DNA from: Gottfriedia acidiceleris
GTDB taxonomy: Bacteria > Bacillota > Bacilli > Bacillales > Bacillaceae_G
Assembly: GCF_002128425.1 (NCBI RefSeq)
Contig: NZ_NESS01000001.1
Location: forward strand, 496,001-560,000
DNA: 64,000 nucleotides
Reading direction: 5' to 3'
In this document: in pieces, positions 28,889-38,615 of the stretch
Position numbering within the stretch: the stretch's first letter is position 1
Layout of the letters: every line of letters begins with the position of its first letter
Position numbers and translations under genes: made by a program
The notes under the pieces: generated by a model
What the model was told of the DNA's origin: nothing
What the model saw: only the letters and a program-made list of their open reading frames with translations
Database searches by the model: none

Positions 28889-29154
28889 CTATTTTAATAG
28901 TTTAATTGAATCAGTTATATCTATCTTTCCAAAGCTGAATACTGCATTTTTTTGAAACCTCAAGAAGAGTTATTTTCCTCGTTACCAATCATACTGTTAA
29001 ACTAATGCCAATCCTAATAGCCTATCCTTTCCCTAAAGCTGTTTTACATATTATTTTTGAAAAATTATTTGAGATTAGTGTCTTGTGCTCATTATTTATA
29101 ATGACCTCTCATAAAATTTATTGATGAAATATTTCACCTAAGAGGAGGTTCAGA
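28889..29154. other. Spacer between yqfU and yqfT
   Basis: About 265 bases, no gene seen. It contains the perfect 12-base palindrome TGAAATATTTCA at 29125-29136, only 19 bases before the yqfT start; AT-rich and possibly chance. Confidence 0.5.
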
Positions 29155-29406
29155 ATGAATATTATCCAAACTCTCATAAATAAAAAGGTTAATAGTATAA
29201 CGCCAAAGGATTTATTAAAATTAAGCCAACAATATCAAGTGTATATTACACCAGATCAAGCCAATAAAGTGGCTGCAATATTAAACGGAAAAAATTATAA
29301 TATTTATGACGCTGAACATAAAAAACAAATTCTTTCCCAAATTGCAAATGTTACCTCTAAAGCCACTGCACAACAAATTGATATTATTTTTCAAAAGTTA
29401 ACTTAA
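29155..29406 (+). CDS. yqfT: DUF2624 family protein YqfT
   Basis: 83 residues, MNIIQTLINKKVNSITPKDL onwards, matching the DUF2624 family found next to nfo in Bacilli. It appears all-helical and soluble, without a signal peptide. Function unknown. A perfect AGAGGAGG precedes the ATG. The convergent nfo gene lies downstream. Confidence 0.82.
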   Translation: MNIIQTLINKKVNSITPKDLLKLSQQYQVYITPDQANKVAAILNGKNYNIYDAEHKKQILSQIANVTSKATAQQIDIIFQKLT

Positions 29407-29524
29407 GCTTGATTAAAATGTTCATTAAAAAGCTTTAATTTATAACTCTACTCATTTCACAAATCATATAATGCTCATACAAAGAATCACCTAATTATTC
29501 TAAAACGAAATGAGAGGGATTAAT

Positions 29525-29824
29525 ATGGATTTACATGAGCTACATTATGAAATTATTTATTTAGACAAAGAAACAGATGACGAAGTGAAATTCAAACACA
29601 TGTTTCATATGGATGATTTAAGCCATAACTTAGCTCTTAATATCGCTAGTAGTTTAATCGAACGTGATAAGGCACATGTGGTCTATATTAAATTAATGCA
29701 TTTAGACGAACATGATCATGAATTAGTTAGTAATGTTGTCACTGTGAAAAGAATTATAGATGGGAAAATAATTGCTTCATATTTGGATAGTAAGTTAAAG
29801 AAGGTTGTAGAAATAGAATTATAA
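29525..29824 (+). CDS. Hypothetical protein (99 residues)
   Basis: Start at the ATG 29525, which has GAGAGGG at 6 bases; an upstream ATG at 29510 has no ribosome site. The protein (MDLHELHYEIIYLDKETDDE onwards) is acidic and His-rich in its middle (KHMFHMDD, MHLDEHDHE) with an alternating beta-like pattern and no membrane segment. I do not recognise the family. It is followed by a clear terminator, so it is likely a real monocistronic gene. Confidence 0.62.
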   Translation: MDLHELHYEIIYLDKETDDEVKFKHMFHMDDLSHNLALNIASSLIERDKAHVVYIKLMHLDEHDHELVSNVVTVKRIIDGKIIASYLDSKLKKVVEIEL

Positions 29825-29834
29825 AGTAAAAAGA

Positions 29835-29869
29835 ATGTCCCCAAGCAATTTTGTTAGGGGACTTTTTTT
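29835..29869 (+). terminator. Terminator after the 99-residue gene
   Basis: GTCCCC / GGGGAC stem (with flanking A-T pairs) followed by TTTTTTT. Confidence 0.88.
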
Positions 29870-29932
29870 ATATTAAGATTTCAAATATATTGAAGTGAAT
29901 AAAGCTGAAGTTCGAACAATCGAAAAAAAAAC

Positions 29933-29967
29933 AAAAAACCAGCCTATTACTTCTATTGGACTGGTTT
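29933..29967 (-). terminator. Terminator after nfo
   Basis: AAACCAG / CTGGTTT stem containing an inner ATT-GG pairing, followed by TTTTTTGTTTTTTTT on the minus strand. Confidence 0.8.
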
Positions 29968-29974
29968 CTTTGAA

Positions 29975-30868
29975 TTATGCTTTTATTAATTCTTGAATTA
30001 AGTTTTCATTGAATTCTTGATTGCGTAACATTTCAATTTCTAATTTATATGGAGCAACTTTATTGTTTTTATCTTCACCAACATATGGAGTTTCTAAAAT
30101 TTTAGGAATGTCCATTAATTGTGGATGATGAACAATATAGTTTATTGCTTTGAACCCGATTGTTCCAAATCCAATGTTTTCATGTCGGTCTTTTCGACTC
30201 CCCATTGGATTCTTACTATCATTAATGTGAAGTACTTTTAACTTATCGATTCCAATTAAATGATCGAATTGCTGTAAGACTCCATCAAAGTCATTAACGA
30301 TATCATATCCAGCGTCATTAATATGGCATGTATCAAAACAAACTGATAGTTTATCGTTGTAGTGAACGCCTTGCATAATTCTCGCTATTTCTTCGAATGA
30401 TTTACCACATTCCGATCCTTTACCAGCCATTGTTTCAAGCGCAATTTGTACTGGAGTTTCGGCAGTTAGTACTTCATTTAAACCTTGAATAATTCTTTCA
30501 ATACCAGCATCTTCACCTGCTCCTACGTGAGCACCTGGATGTAATACGATTTGTTTTGCTCCTAATGCTGCTGTACGGTCTATTTCTTTTTGTAAAAATT
30601 CAACGCCTAGTTCATATGTAGCAGGATTTGTAGTATTTCCAATATTAATAATATATGGTGCATGGACAATGATATCAGCAATTCCATTTTCAGCCATATG
30701 TTTTAAACCTGCTTCAATATTTAAATCTTCAATTGCTTTACGACGTGTATTTTGAGGTGCACCTGTATACACCATAAATGTATTAGCACCATAGCTTGCT
30801 GCTTCTTCACTAGCGGCTAAAAACATCTTTTTACCGCTCATTGAAACATGAGATCCAATTCGTAACAT
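29975..30868 (-). CDS. nfo: Endonuclease IV
   Basis: 297 residues. The trinuclear zinc-site segments are visible: [10 protein letters not shown] (about 107-116), ALETMAGKG (Glu, about 145-153), [13 protein letters not shown] (about 178-190) and [20 protein letters not shown] (about 215-234). It cuts at abasic sites in base excision repair. The position between yqfT and cshB equals that of B. subtilis nfo (yqfS), which is active in spores. Confidence 0.96.
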   Translation of the reverse strand: MLRIGSHVSMSGKKMFLAASEEAASYGANTFMVYTGAPQNTRRKAIEDLNIEAGLKHMAENGIADIIVHAPYIINIGNTTNPATYELGVEFLQKEIDRTAALGAKQIVLHPGAHVGAGEDAGIERIIQGLNEVLTAETPVQIALETMAGKGSECGKSFEEIARIMQGVHYNDKLSVCFDTCHINDAGYDIVNDFDGVLQQFDHLIGIDKLKVLHINDSKNPMGSRKDRHENIGFGTIGFKAINYIVHHPQLMDIPKILETPYVGEDKNNKVAPYKLEIEMLRNQEFNENLIQELIKA

Positions 30869-30990
30869 TATTTCAACTCCTAGCTTAATTAATCATACTT
30901 ACCATTTTAACATGAAAATCGACCATGGTTAAATGGTAAGTATGCCTGTGAAAAGAAAAAGAAAGGAAAATTATTCCTTTCTTTTTCAAA

Positions 30991-32298
30991 CTATCTACTC
31001 GTTTTTCTTTTCACTTTATTTTTAAATGATTCTCTTTGTTCATTTAGTTTACGTTTATAGCCAGGTTTAACTTTAGATGGCTTTTTAATTGCTTTATTAG
31101 CAACTGCATCTAAATTTCGATCTGTTTTTTTACGAAGCTTACGTTTTGAGCGTGGACCTAAATCAACCCACTCACCTTTTTTCAGTTCACGATGTTCAAA
31201 AGTAATTCCACGTTCCTGAAGCTTGTCTAATGCTTGATCATCTTCTTGGTCATAGATTGTAATCGCAGTACCTGAGAAGTTTGCACGACCTGTACGACCT
31301 ACACGGTGGACATAAAAGTCTAAATCTGATGGTAGTTCAATATTTATTACATGACTTACCCCTTCGATATCGATGCCTCGGGAAGCTAAGTCAGTCGCAA
31401 CAATATATTGAAATTCTAAATCTTGGATTTGCTTCATCATTTTTTTACGTTCACGAGGACTTAAATCTCCATGAATTTGGCCAACTTTTAAGCCATATGA
31501 TGATAACTGAGTCGCAACTTCTTCAGCTCTTTTCTTCGTGTTCGTAAAGATAATTGCTAAATACGGTTGGAAACTTAACAATATGTCTTTAGCCATTTTA
31601 ACTTTATCTTTATGTCGACTTGGAACAATGATATGCTCGATTTTTTGAGCTGAAAGTTGATTCGGATTAATATGAATATGTTCAGGATTTTCCATATACT
31701 TTTTCAAGAAAGGTTTAAGTTTCTCAGGAATTGTCGCAGAAAATACAAGCATTTGTAGTTTCTTTGGCATTTTTGATGCAACTTGGTCTACATCATGGAT
31801 AAATCCCATATCTAACATTAAATCCGCTTCATCCACGACTAAATATTTCGTAGTATGAACTAATAATACATTATCATTTACTAAATCTTTAATACGTCCT
31901 GTAGTTCCGATTACAATATGTGGCTGTTTCTTTAATTTTTCAACAGTACGTTTGTAGTCAGTTCCTCCAACGAAGTTTTTTGCAGTTAATTGTTCGTCTT
32001 CTGGGCAGCATTCAATGATCGCCTGAACATCATTATAAATTTGAGTTGCTAATTCACGAGTTGGAGCAGTAATTACTAATTGCACTTGTTCTAAAGATGG
32101 ATCTAATGTATTAATTGTCGGTATTAGGTATGCATGAGTCTTTCCAGACCCTGTTTGCGATTGACCGATTACACTACGTCCAGTTTTAACTTGAGGGATA
32201 ATCTTTTGTTGAATTTCTGTTGGTTCTGTAAAGTGTTTCTTCTCTATCGCTTCCAAAATAAATGGTTTTAATTGATAATTTTTAAATGAAATTGCCAT
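30991..32298 (-). CDS. cshB: DEAD-box RNA helicase CshB
   Basis: 435 residues from the ATG at 32298, preceded by AAGGTGAG; the GTG three codons upstream is part of that ribosome site. Helicase motifs: GQSQTGSGKT (about 45-54), PTRELA, GTTGRI, VDEADLMLDMGF (about 150-161), SAT, and HRVGRTGRA (about 329-337). A Lys/Arg-rich tail (about 385-435) likely binds RNA. B. subtilis CshB acts in cold growth and mRNA handling. It is upstream of nfo on the same strand, with a 122-base gap. Confidence 0.94.
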   Translation of the reverse strand: MAISFKNYQLKPFILEAIEKKHFTEPTEIQQKIIPQVKTGRSVIGQSQTGSGKTHAYLIPTINTLDPSLEQVQLVITAPTRELATQIYNDVQAIIECCPEDEQLTAKNFVGGTDYKRTVEKLKKQPHIVIGTTGRIKDLVNDNVLLVHTTKYLVVDEADLMLDMGFIHDVDQVASKMPKKLQMLVFSATIPEKLKPFLKKYMENPEHIHINPNQLSAQKIEHIIVPSRHKDKVKMAKDILLSFQPYLAIIFTNTKKRAEEVATQLSSYGLKVGQIHGDLSPRERKKMMKQIQDLEFQYIVATDLASRGIDIEGVSHVINIELPSDLDFYVHRVGRTGRANFSGTAITIYDQEDDQALDKLQERGITFEHRELKKGEWVDLGPRSKRKLRKKTDRNLDAVANKAIKKPSKVKPGYKRKLNEQRESFKNKVKRKTSR

Positions 32299-32523
32299 AT
32301 AACTCACCTTCTTAATTTAAACTTTCTATGTAATGAGGAATCAATATCCTCGTACAAAATAGCTACAATTATCTATTATACAATAGATTTACCCAATAAG
32401 GCTATTTCTAATTTTTCTTTTTTCTTTATTAGCATTTAAATTTTTATTCTGTCCTATACTAACCTTTTCAAATTATGTGCATAGCCTAAGTAATAAAGAG
32501 CATTTTTGAAAGGAGGTATTAGA

Positions 32524-33309
32524 TTGGGATTACTTGATAAGTTTAAGAAAAAAAATAAACAACCTTTTCCAATGAACGGACCAAATTATTATAATAGTTA
32601 TCAACAGCCTTATCAAAATTTACAAAATCCATACGGTGCAAGACCAAATTTTGGTCAACGATATCCATATCCCCAATCACCGCAGCAACCTTTTGGGCAA
32701 CATCAGCAACAGTTTTATCCACCTGTGCAACAAATTGTTGGGCAACAAGGACATTATCAGCAACCAATTTCATATCAACCACAGTTAAACGCGCATCAAC
32801 AATATATAAATCAAAATAAAATTTTACAACCTGTCCCTTTTCAAAATCAGCCAACTATGCAGGCACAAGGCAGTAGTAATTATCAACAACAAGAACCACA
32901 AAATCAATACCCAATGACAGGGCAACCACCCGAAAAAGAAGATGATGGAAGTCCAGGATTTTTCTCGCGTTTAATGGGTGGAGACACATCTATTACAGGT
33001 GTCATCGGTAGTATGCAAAAAGCTGTTCAAGCAGCTCAACAAGTCACGCCAATGATCCAACAATACGCTCCAGCTATTAAAAATTTCCCTTCAATCTATA
33101 AAATATTTAAGGCAGTAAATACCGACGAACCGATCGACACAAAAAAAAGTAAAAAAAATGAATCAAACGAAATAATTGATGTAGAGCAAACACAAGAAGC
33201 AAAACCTAAAAAAAGAAAAAAAGCTCCTATTAAGTCAGAATTAGAACCTGCTCATATTATTGATGAAACTGTATCAAACGTAAATCCAAAACCAAAATTG
33301 TTTGTGTAA
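32524..33309 (+). CDS. yqfQ: YqfQ/VrrA-type protein with Gln-rich region
   Basis: 261 residues from the TTG at 32524 (start GLLDKFKKKNK), which has AAAGGAGGT at 7 bases; an upstream TTG at 32506 overlaps that site. Residues about 17-135 are a low-complexity Gln/Pro/Tyr/Asn domain of short imperfect repeats. Residues 145-200 hold the conserved part (FFSRLMGGD ... ITGVIGSMQKAV). A Lys/Glu-rich tail follows. The B. anthracis homologue VrrA carries the variable-number repeat used for strain typing. Function unknown; possibly spore-associated. The Gln-rich part may vary between strains. Confidence 0.82.
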   Translation: MGLLDKFKKKNKQPFPMNGPNYYNSYQQPYQNLQNPYGARPNFGQRYPYPQSPQQPFGQHQQQFYPPVQQIVGQQGHYQQPISYQPQLNAHQQYINQNKILQPVPFQNQPTMQAQGSSNYQQQEPQNQYPMTGQPPEKEDDGSPGFFSRLMGGDTSITGVIGSMQKAVQAAQQVTPMIQQYAPAIKNFPSIYKIFKAVNTDEPIDTKKSKKNESNEIIDVEQTQEAKPKKRKKAPIKSELEPAHIIDETVSNVNPKPKLFV

Positions 33310-33322
33310 ATTTTCTTTTTCT

Positions 33323-33352
33323 TTGTATAGTACCATCTCCCTCCTTTATAAT
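33323..33352 (+). promoter_or_regulatory. Sigma-A promoter of ispH
   Basis: TTGTAT, an 18-base spacer, TATAAT; 38 bases upstream of the ispH start codon. Confidence 0.62.
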
Positions 33353-33389
33353 AAAAATGACAACAATATTATAAAGGAGGGGCTACTCC

Positions 33390-34334
33390 ATGAAAGTTAT
33401 TAAAGTTACCCCACGAGGCTATTGCTATGGAGTTGTAGATGCAATGGTCATTGCTAGAAATGCAGCTAAAGATCCATCATTACCAAGGCCAATTTACATA
33501 CTTGGTATGATTGTTCATAATAAACATGTTACAGACGCATTTGAAGAAGAAGGGATCATTACTTTAGATGGTCCAAGCAGATTAGATATTCTAGATAAGA
33601 TTGATAAGGGTACTGTTATTTTTACCGCTCACGGAGTTTCTCCAGAAGTAAAATCAAAAGCAATTAAAAAAGGACTTATGACAATTGATGCGACATGTCC
33701 AGATGTAACTAAAACACATGATTTAATTAAAGAACGAATGGCTGAAGGCTATCACTTTATTTATATTGGTAAAAAAGGACATCCGGAACCAGAGGGCGCA
33801 GTTGGAATCGCCCCATCGATTGTTCACTTAATTCAAAATAAATCTGATATTGATGCTTTGGATATTCCTACAGATAAAATCATCATTACAAATCAAACAA
33901 CGATGAGTCAATGGGACGTTGTAGACTTAATTCAATACGCTATAAAAAAATATCCGACTGCTCATGTTCATAAAGAAATTTGTATGGCAACTCAAGTACG
34001 TCAAGAAGCGATTGCTGATCAAGCTAGCCAAGCAGATTTAACAATTGTTGTAGGTGACCCGATGAGCAATAACTCAAACAGACTTGCACAAGTTTCGCAT
34101 GAAATTGCAGGAACAAAAGCATTTCGCATTTCAGATATTACTGAACTTCAATTAAAATGGTTAGAGGGCGTTGAGACTGTAGCGGTTACGTCTGGAGCTT
34201 CTACTCCAACACCAATAACACGTGAAGTTATCGCATTTCTAGAGAAATATGATCCAAACGATGAAAGCACTTGGGATACAAAGTCATTTGTTGAATTAAG
34301 TAAAATACTACCAAAAGTTAGAATAAAAGACTAA
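33390..34334 (+). CDS. ispH: 4-hydroxy-3-methylbut-2-enyl diphosphate reductase
   Basis: 314 residues. The three cluster-binding cysteines are in [10 protein letters not shown] (about 9-18), [11 protein letters not shown] (about 103-113) and [14 protein letters not shown] (about 192-205). It makes IPP and DMAPP from HMBPP, the last step of the non-mevalonate route begun in this window by IspG. AAAGGAGGGG precedes the ATG. Monocistronic; B. subtilis yqfP position. Confidence 0.96.
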   Translation: MKVIKVTPRGYCYGVVDAMVIARNAAKDPSLPRPIYILGMIVHNKHVTDAFEEEGIITLDGPSRLDILDKIDKGTVIFTAHGVSPEVKSKAIKKGLMTIDATCPDVTKTHDLIKERMAEGYHFIYIGKKGHPEPEGAVGIAPSIVHLIQNKSDIDALDIPTDKIIITNQTTMSQWDVVDLIQYAIKKYPTAHVHKEICMATQVRQEAIADQASQADLTIVVGDPMSNNSNRLAQVSHEIAGTKAFRISDITELQLKWLEGVETVAVTSGASTPTPITREVIAFLEKYDPNDESTWDTKSFVELSKILPKVRIKD

Positions 34335-34377
34335 AAAATAGGACTTCTGGATTTTTAACCCGGAAGTCCTATTTTTT
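34333..34377. terminator. Bidirectional terminator between ispH and yqfO
   Basis: AAAAAATAGGACTTC / GAAGTCCTATTTTTT, a long stem with one inner mismatch, between convergent genes. Confidence 0.92.
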
Positions 34378-34388
34378 ATTTCAAACTT

Positions 34389-35507
34389 TTAAATAAATGT
34401 AAATGGATCAGTATGGATTGTTGAAGCGATAATTTCACAAGCCATGTTTTTTTCTTTTAATTTATTATCTAAAAGACGTTTTACTCCAAATTTCATTACT
34501 TTTTCAATATTATGACCTGCATCAACTATATTTAAATTAAGCATTTTCCAATCCTGTGCCACATGGTAATAAATATCACCACTTAAATAGACATCTGCAC
34601 CATTTCTTTTTGCATGATAGGCAAACTTGTTTCCGTCTCCACCTACAATTGCAACTTTTTTTACTCGATCTTTTAAGTTCCCTACCACTCTTACACCTTG
34701 TAAATCTAATTTTTCTTTCACATAATGTGCGAATTCTTCTAATGATATTTCTTCTTTAAGGTTCCCGATTCTTCCAATCCCGAATGTTTTACCTTCATTT
34801 TCTAAAGTGTATGTATCATATGCTACTTCTTCGTAAGGATGTGCTTTTTGCATCGCATTAAGAACAGGTTTTAATTTTAACTCTGGAACAATTGTTTCGA
34901 GCTTTACCTCGTTGACTTCTTCTAATTGACCCTGTTGCCCAATAAAAGGTGTTGTCCCTTCTAACGGCATAAATGTTCCCGTCCCATCCGAACTAAACGT
35001 ACAATGACTATACTGACCAATATGACCAGAACCAGCATCGCAAATTGCATTTAATACAATATCAGCATGTGTTTTCGGTACAAATACAACTAACTTAATT
35101 AACTTTTCTACATATGTAGGAGCGAGAACACTTGTATTTTCTAATTGTAAAGCATCAGCTAAAAAATCACTCACACCGATTTCTGCAATATCAACATTTG
35201 TATGTGCTGCAAAAACAGCTATATCATGTTTAATACAAAGTTCCACAATTTTACCCGGTTCACTATCTGTATCAATCTTTTTTAAAGGTCTATAAATTAT
35301 AGGATGGTGAGCAATAATTAAATTTGCTCCTATAGAAATTGCCTCTTCTACCACCTCTTTAGTCACATCTAATGCAACTAATACCTTCGTCACTTGTTTT
35401 GATAATGTACCTATTTGTAGACCATTTGGATCACCTTCCTCAGCTAAATGCTTTGGGAATAGTTCTTCAAATTGCTGTACTACTTGAAAACCATTTATTG
35501 ATTTCAT
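34389..35507 (-). CDS. yqfO: NIF3 / GTP cyclohydrolase I type 2-like protein YqfO
   Basis: 372 residues from the ATG at 35507 (GAGGTG ribosome site); the reading from 35528 adds seven residues upstream. NIF3 halves flank an inserted PII/CutA-like domain (about 125-240), as in B. subtilis YqfO. Metal-site motifs: ANLIIAHHPIIYR (about 57-69), AAHTNVD (about 95-101) and the late VGGDGN and DAGHNIEK stretches. The start overlaps the trmK stop by 4 bases. Function debated; a role with iron-sulfur or tRNA biology is not established. Confidence 0.9.
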   Translation of the reverse strand: MKSINGFQVVQQFEELFPKHLAEEGDPNGLQIGTLSKQVTKVLVALDVTKEVVEEAISIGANLIIAHHPIIYRPLKKIDTDSEPGKIVELCIKHDIAVFAAHTNVDIAEIGVSDFLADALQLENTSVLAPTYVEKLIKLVVFVPKTHADIVLNAICDAGSGHIGQYSHCTFSSDGTGTFMPLEGTTPFIGQQGQLEEVNEVKLETIVPELKLKPVLNAMQKAHPYEEVAYDTYTLENEGKTFGIGRIGNLKEEISLEEFAHYVKEKLDLQGVRVVGNLKDRVKKVAIVGGDGNKFAYHAKRNGADVYLSGDIYYHVAQDWKMLNLNIVDAGHNIEKVMKFGVKRLLDNKLKEKNMACEIIASTIHTDPFTFI

Positions 35508-36211
35508 GAAAGCACCTCGTTTATCCACTCAAGTTTCTGTTCGACTTCTTTAATTTTCTGAACTGATTCCTCTGTTTGTTTTGCTGATTCAAGTTGAGTT
35601 AAAATTCTTTCGAAATTATTTTTTTCATGTTCCCATTTCTTCTTAAATGCATCATTTTTGTTTTTAAGTAAGTAAGGTCCTATAAATAGCTCCATATCTT
35701 TCTTCTCACCGTATGCACTATTTGAATTTGATTTAGAAGCTACTAGAATTTCATAGATTTTTCCATCCTCTTCTAATATATCTTCTTCCATAAGCGAATA
35801 TCCTTCTTTATCAAGCCAATTTCTGATTTGATGTGCACCAATATTTGGTTGCAACACTAATGTTTCAACACCTTGAAGTTTTTCTTTCCCCTTTTCTAAT
35901 ATACTAGAAATTAAAGAACCACCCATTCCAGCTATTGTTATAACATCTACTTCGTTTGGTACTAAAACCTCTAGCCCGTCTCCCATTCTCGCTTCAACAA
36001 TACCTTCTAAACCACTTTGACGAATCGTAGAACGTGCCGAATTATATGGCCCTTCAGTAATTTCCCCTACAATTGCTGAGTTACATCTTTTATTTAAAAC
36101 TGCATAACAAGGTAAATAAGCATGATCTGACCCAATATCAGCTAATTTTGTGCCCTCTGGTATGTAATCAAATACTCTTTTTAAACGCTTTGATAAATTA
36201 ACTTCATTCAT
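35504..36211 (-). CDS. trmK: tRNA (adenine-22-N1)-methyltransferase TrmK
   Basis: 235 residues. LADIGSDHAYLP (about 19-30) is the SAM-binding motif of this family; ITIAGMGGSLI (about 91-101) is the second characteristic stretch. The C-terminus (about 160-235) is a coiled-coil helical domain. It methylates A22 of class II tRNAs such as Ser; a tRNA-Ser gene lies in this window. Translation is probably coupled to yqfO through the ATGA overlap. Confidence 0.92.
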   Translation of the reverse strand: MNEVNLSKRLKRVFDYIPEGTKLADIGSDHAYLPCYAVLNKRCNSAIVGEITEGPYNSARSTIRQSGLEGIVEARMGDGLEVLVPNEVDVITIAGMGGSLISSILEKGKEKLQGVETLVLQPNIGAHQIRNWLDKEGYSLMEEDILEEDGKIYEILVASKSNSNSAYGEKKDMELFIGPYLLKNKNDAFKKKWEHEKNNFERILTQLESAKQTEESVQKIKEVEQKLEWINEVLS

Positions 36212-36274
36212 AAAAAAATCACCATTTCATTTTATTTTCATAACAACATTTTACACTATAGTAGCCAAGAAACC

Positions 36275-36307
36275 AAAAATGACCCCTTCTTGTGAAGAGG
36301 TCATTTT
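36275..36307 (-). terminator. Terminator after cccA
   Basis: AAAAATGACC / GGTCATTTTT stem around an inner CTTC / GAAG stem, followed by a T-run on the minus strand. Confidence 0.85.
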
Positions 36308-36318
36308 TATATGCTTGC

Positions 36319-36675
36319 TTATTTTTTCTCAGATAACCATTTAGCAACAGCATCCAATTGTGGTCCTTGTAGTAAACCAGCTGGCATTCCGCCTTCTTTA
36401 CCGTTTTTAAGAATGTCTTTGATTTGATCTTCTGAGTATTTAGAACCTACTTTAGTTAAGTTTGGTCCTACAACCCCTTGTAATTGATCACCATGACAGC
36501 TAACACATGTTTGTGCATATATTTCATCTGGCTTAGTAGAAGCTGTTTGCTCTTGTTTTTTGTCACCATTGGCAATTTCATCAGCTTGTTTAGCACCTTT
36601 TAATGAAATAATTAGCATGACTGCGATTCCTAATGCTGCAATTAACGCAAAAGGAATTAATGGATTTCGTTTCAT
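36319..36675 (-). CDS. cccA: Cytochrome c-550
   Basis: 118 residues. An N-terminal membrane anchor (about 7-24) precedes one heme domain with CVSCH (about 57-61) and the likely axial Met in GGMPAG (about 94-99). It carries electrons on the outer face of the membrane to cytochrome c oxidase. B. subtilis CccA has the same layout and position, between trmK and sigA. Confidence 0.93.
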   Translation of the reverse strand: MKRNPLIPFALIAALGIAVMLIISLKGAKQADEIANGDKKQEQTASTKPDEIYAQTCVSCHGDQLQGVVGPNLTKVGSKYSEDQIKDILKNGKEGGMPAGLLQGPQLDAVAKWLSEKK

Positions 36676-37428
36676 TATGATCCCCCTTATGTAACCCCTT
36701 AAAAAATGAAATAAATTACTATAACATTATTATTGTATACGATTAAAAACAATAAAAAAAGTATTATATTGGATAAATTTAAAAATTGTTAAACGATTTC
36801 AAAATTATATAATCCTTCTTACTATAAAGAATTATATTCGTTCTTGCATAATTGCAAATTATATTTGTATAAACTCACCTCTAATTAAATGAAATAAGTA
36901 AGTTTTTTTAAGAAACCATTTAAAACCATCGTCACCTATTTTATTTTCCATTTGATTCTAATCATTTTCACAAAAAAGCTTTGCATACGAAACTAAATAA
37001 TTGCTATTACGATATAGGTAAAATGTCTTCTTTATATTTAGTAGTATTGAACTAATTATAAAAATTATTAAAAAAGTAAAGAAAATGAGTATTTGCAAAT
37101 TTAAAGACAATTCTGTAAAATAAAGTAAATAGATATCCAATAGTTTAAATGATTGCATTATGATTAGCGTCTCCATAATTTATAATAACCATTTTTGCTT
37201 AAATTATCCTTTGATTCATCTTTAGAATAAATTGTTAAAAAATCATTTAAATATTTTTTAACTGAATCAGATTTCCATCTCTATTTTTGGTCATCTAGAT
37301 CACTATTACTTAATATGTAGCATAGCACTACAATTATCTATTTAGTACGGACATTCGATATATTTTGACAAAATTTTTATTGTGACATATTTACTAATTA
37401 AAACGTTTTCATTAATTTATTCAAAACA
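36676..37428. other. Long AT-rich spacer between cccA and sigA
   Basis: About 750 bases. A 72-codon minus frame (36958-37176) starting METLIIMQSFKLLDIYLL contains one hydrophobic segment and could encode a tiny membrane protein. It has no proper ribosome site and AT-rich DNA readily makes such frames. Nothing else convincing was seen. Confidence 0.4.
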
Positions 37429-37460
37429 AAAAAGTTTACCCAATTAAGGATAAACTTTTT
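37429..37460 (-). terminator. Terminator after sigA
   Basis: AAAAAGTTTA-CC / GG-TAAACTTTTT stem followed by TTTTTTG on the minus strand, just beyond the sigA stop. Confidence 0.85.
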
Positions 37461-37467
37461 AAACATC

Positions 37468-38586
37468 CTATTCTAAGAAATCCTTTAGACGTTTGCTACG
37501 GCTAGGATGACGTAATTTACGTAAAGCTTTTGCTTCAATTTGACGAATACGCTCACGTGTAACTCCAAATACTTTACCAACTTCTTCTAAAGTACGAGTA
37601 CGTCCGTCATCTAAACCAAAACGCAGGCGTAAAACATTTTCTTCACGATCTGTTAATGTATCTAGAACATCTTCTAATTGCTCTTTTAGCATTTCGTATG
37701 CTGCATGCTCAGCTGGAGAGGTTGCTTCAGAATCTTCTATGAAATCACCTAAATGTGAATCATCTTCTTCACCGATTGGTGTTTCTAATGAAACTGGCTC
37801 TTGAGCAATTTTAAGGATTTCTCTAACTTTTTCTGGTGGTAAATCCATTTCTTCACCAATTTCTTCAGGAGATGGTTCGCGACCTAAATCTTGAAGTAAT
37901 TGACGTTGCACACGGATTAATTTGTTAATTGTTTCCACCATATGAACTGGAATACGAATCGTTCTTGCTTGGTCAGCAATTGCCCGAGTAATCGCTTGAC
38001 GAATCCACCAAGTCGCATATGTACTAAATTTATAACCTTTACGATAATCAAATTTTTCAACGGCTTTGATTAATCCCATGTTACCTTCTTGAATAAGGTC
38101 TAGGAACAGCATACCGCGTCCTACATAACGTTTTGCGATACTTACTACTAATCGTAAGTTAGCTTCTGCTAGGCGTCGTTTCGCTTCTTCATCGCCTTCT
38201 TCAATTCGCTTCGCTAAATTGATTTCATCTTGTCCAGAAAGTAAATCAACTCGGCCAATTTCTTTTAGGTACATACGTACGGGGTCATTAATTTTTACTC
38301 CAGGAGGAACACTTAAATCATTTAAGTCAAATTCTTCTTCCTTTTCTAATTGAGCTCCTCTAGGTTCATCATCAGCGTCACCAACAATGTCAATTCCTTG
38401 TTCACCTAGTTGCTCATAAAATTCTTCAAGTTGATCTGAATCAATTTCAAATCCGTTTAAACGATCTGCAATTTCTTCATATGTAATTACACCACGTTTT
38501 TTACCATTTTCAATTAATAATGCTTTTACTTGATCAAGTGTTACTTCTGTTTCCGTATCTTTAGAACGAGCCGATTTATCAGCCAT
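37468..38586 (-). CDS. sigA: RNA polymerase primary sigma factor
   Basis: 372 residues from the ATG at 38586 (perfect GAAGGAGGGG site); an in-frame start at 38619 is only upstream extension. Region 1.1 (about 10-80), region 1.2-2 with [19 protein letters not shown] (about 171-189) and [14 protein letters not shown] (about 196-209), and region 4.2 with [20 protein letters not shown] (about 333-352) are intact. It directs most vegetative transcription. It lies 29 bases after dnaG, the classic dnaG-sigA arrangement. Confidence 0.97.
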   Translation of the reverse strand: MADKSARSKDTETEVTLDQVKALLIENGKKRGVITYEEIADRLNGFEIDSDQLEEFYEQLGEQGIDIVGDADDEPRGAQLEKEEEFDLNDLSVPPGVKINDPVRMYLKEIGRVDLLSGQDEINLAKRIEEGDEEAKRRLAEANLRLVVSIAKRYVGRGMLFLDLIQEGNMGLIKAVEKFDYRKGYKFSTYATWWIRQAITRAIADQARTIRIPVHMVETINKLIRVQRQLLQDLGREPSPEEIGEEMDLPPEKVREILKIAQEPVSLETPIGEEDDSHLGDFIEDSEATSPAEHAAYEMLKEQLEDVLDTLTDREENVLRLRFGLDDGRTRTLEEVGKVFGVTRERIRQIEAKALRKLRHPSRSKRLKDFLE

Positions 38587-38615
38587 TTGTTCCCCTCCTT
38601 CGAAAAGTTCGCGAA

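Noticed and set aside
29125-29136. TGAAATATTTCA palindrome before yqfT as a third Rex-like site
   Set aside because: Only 12 bases, made of common AT-rich words, lacks the TTGTG arm, and the gene has no redox link.
36958-37176. 72-codon hydrophobic frame between cccA and sigA
   Set aside because: No ribosome site at the start, and AT-rich spacers readily give hydrophobic frames; mentioned only in the spacer entry.
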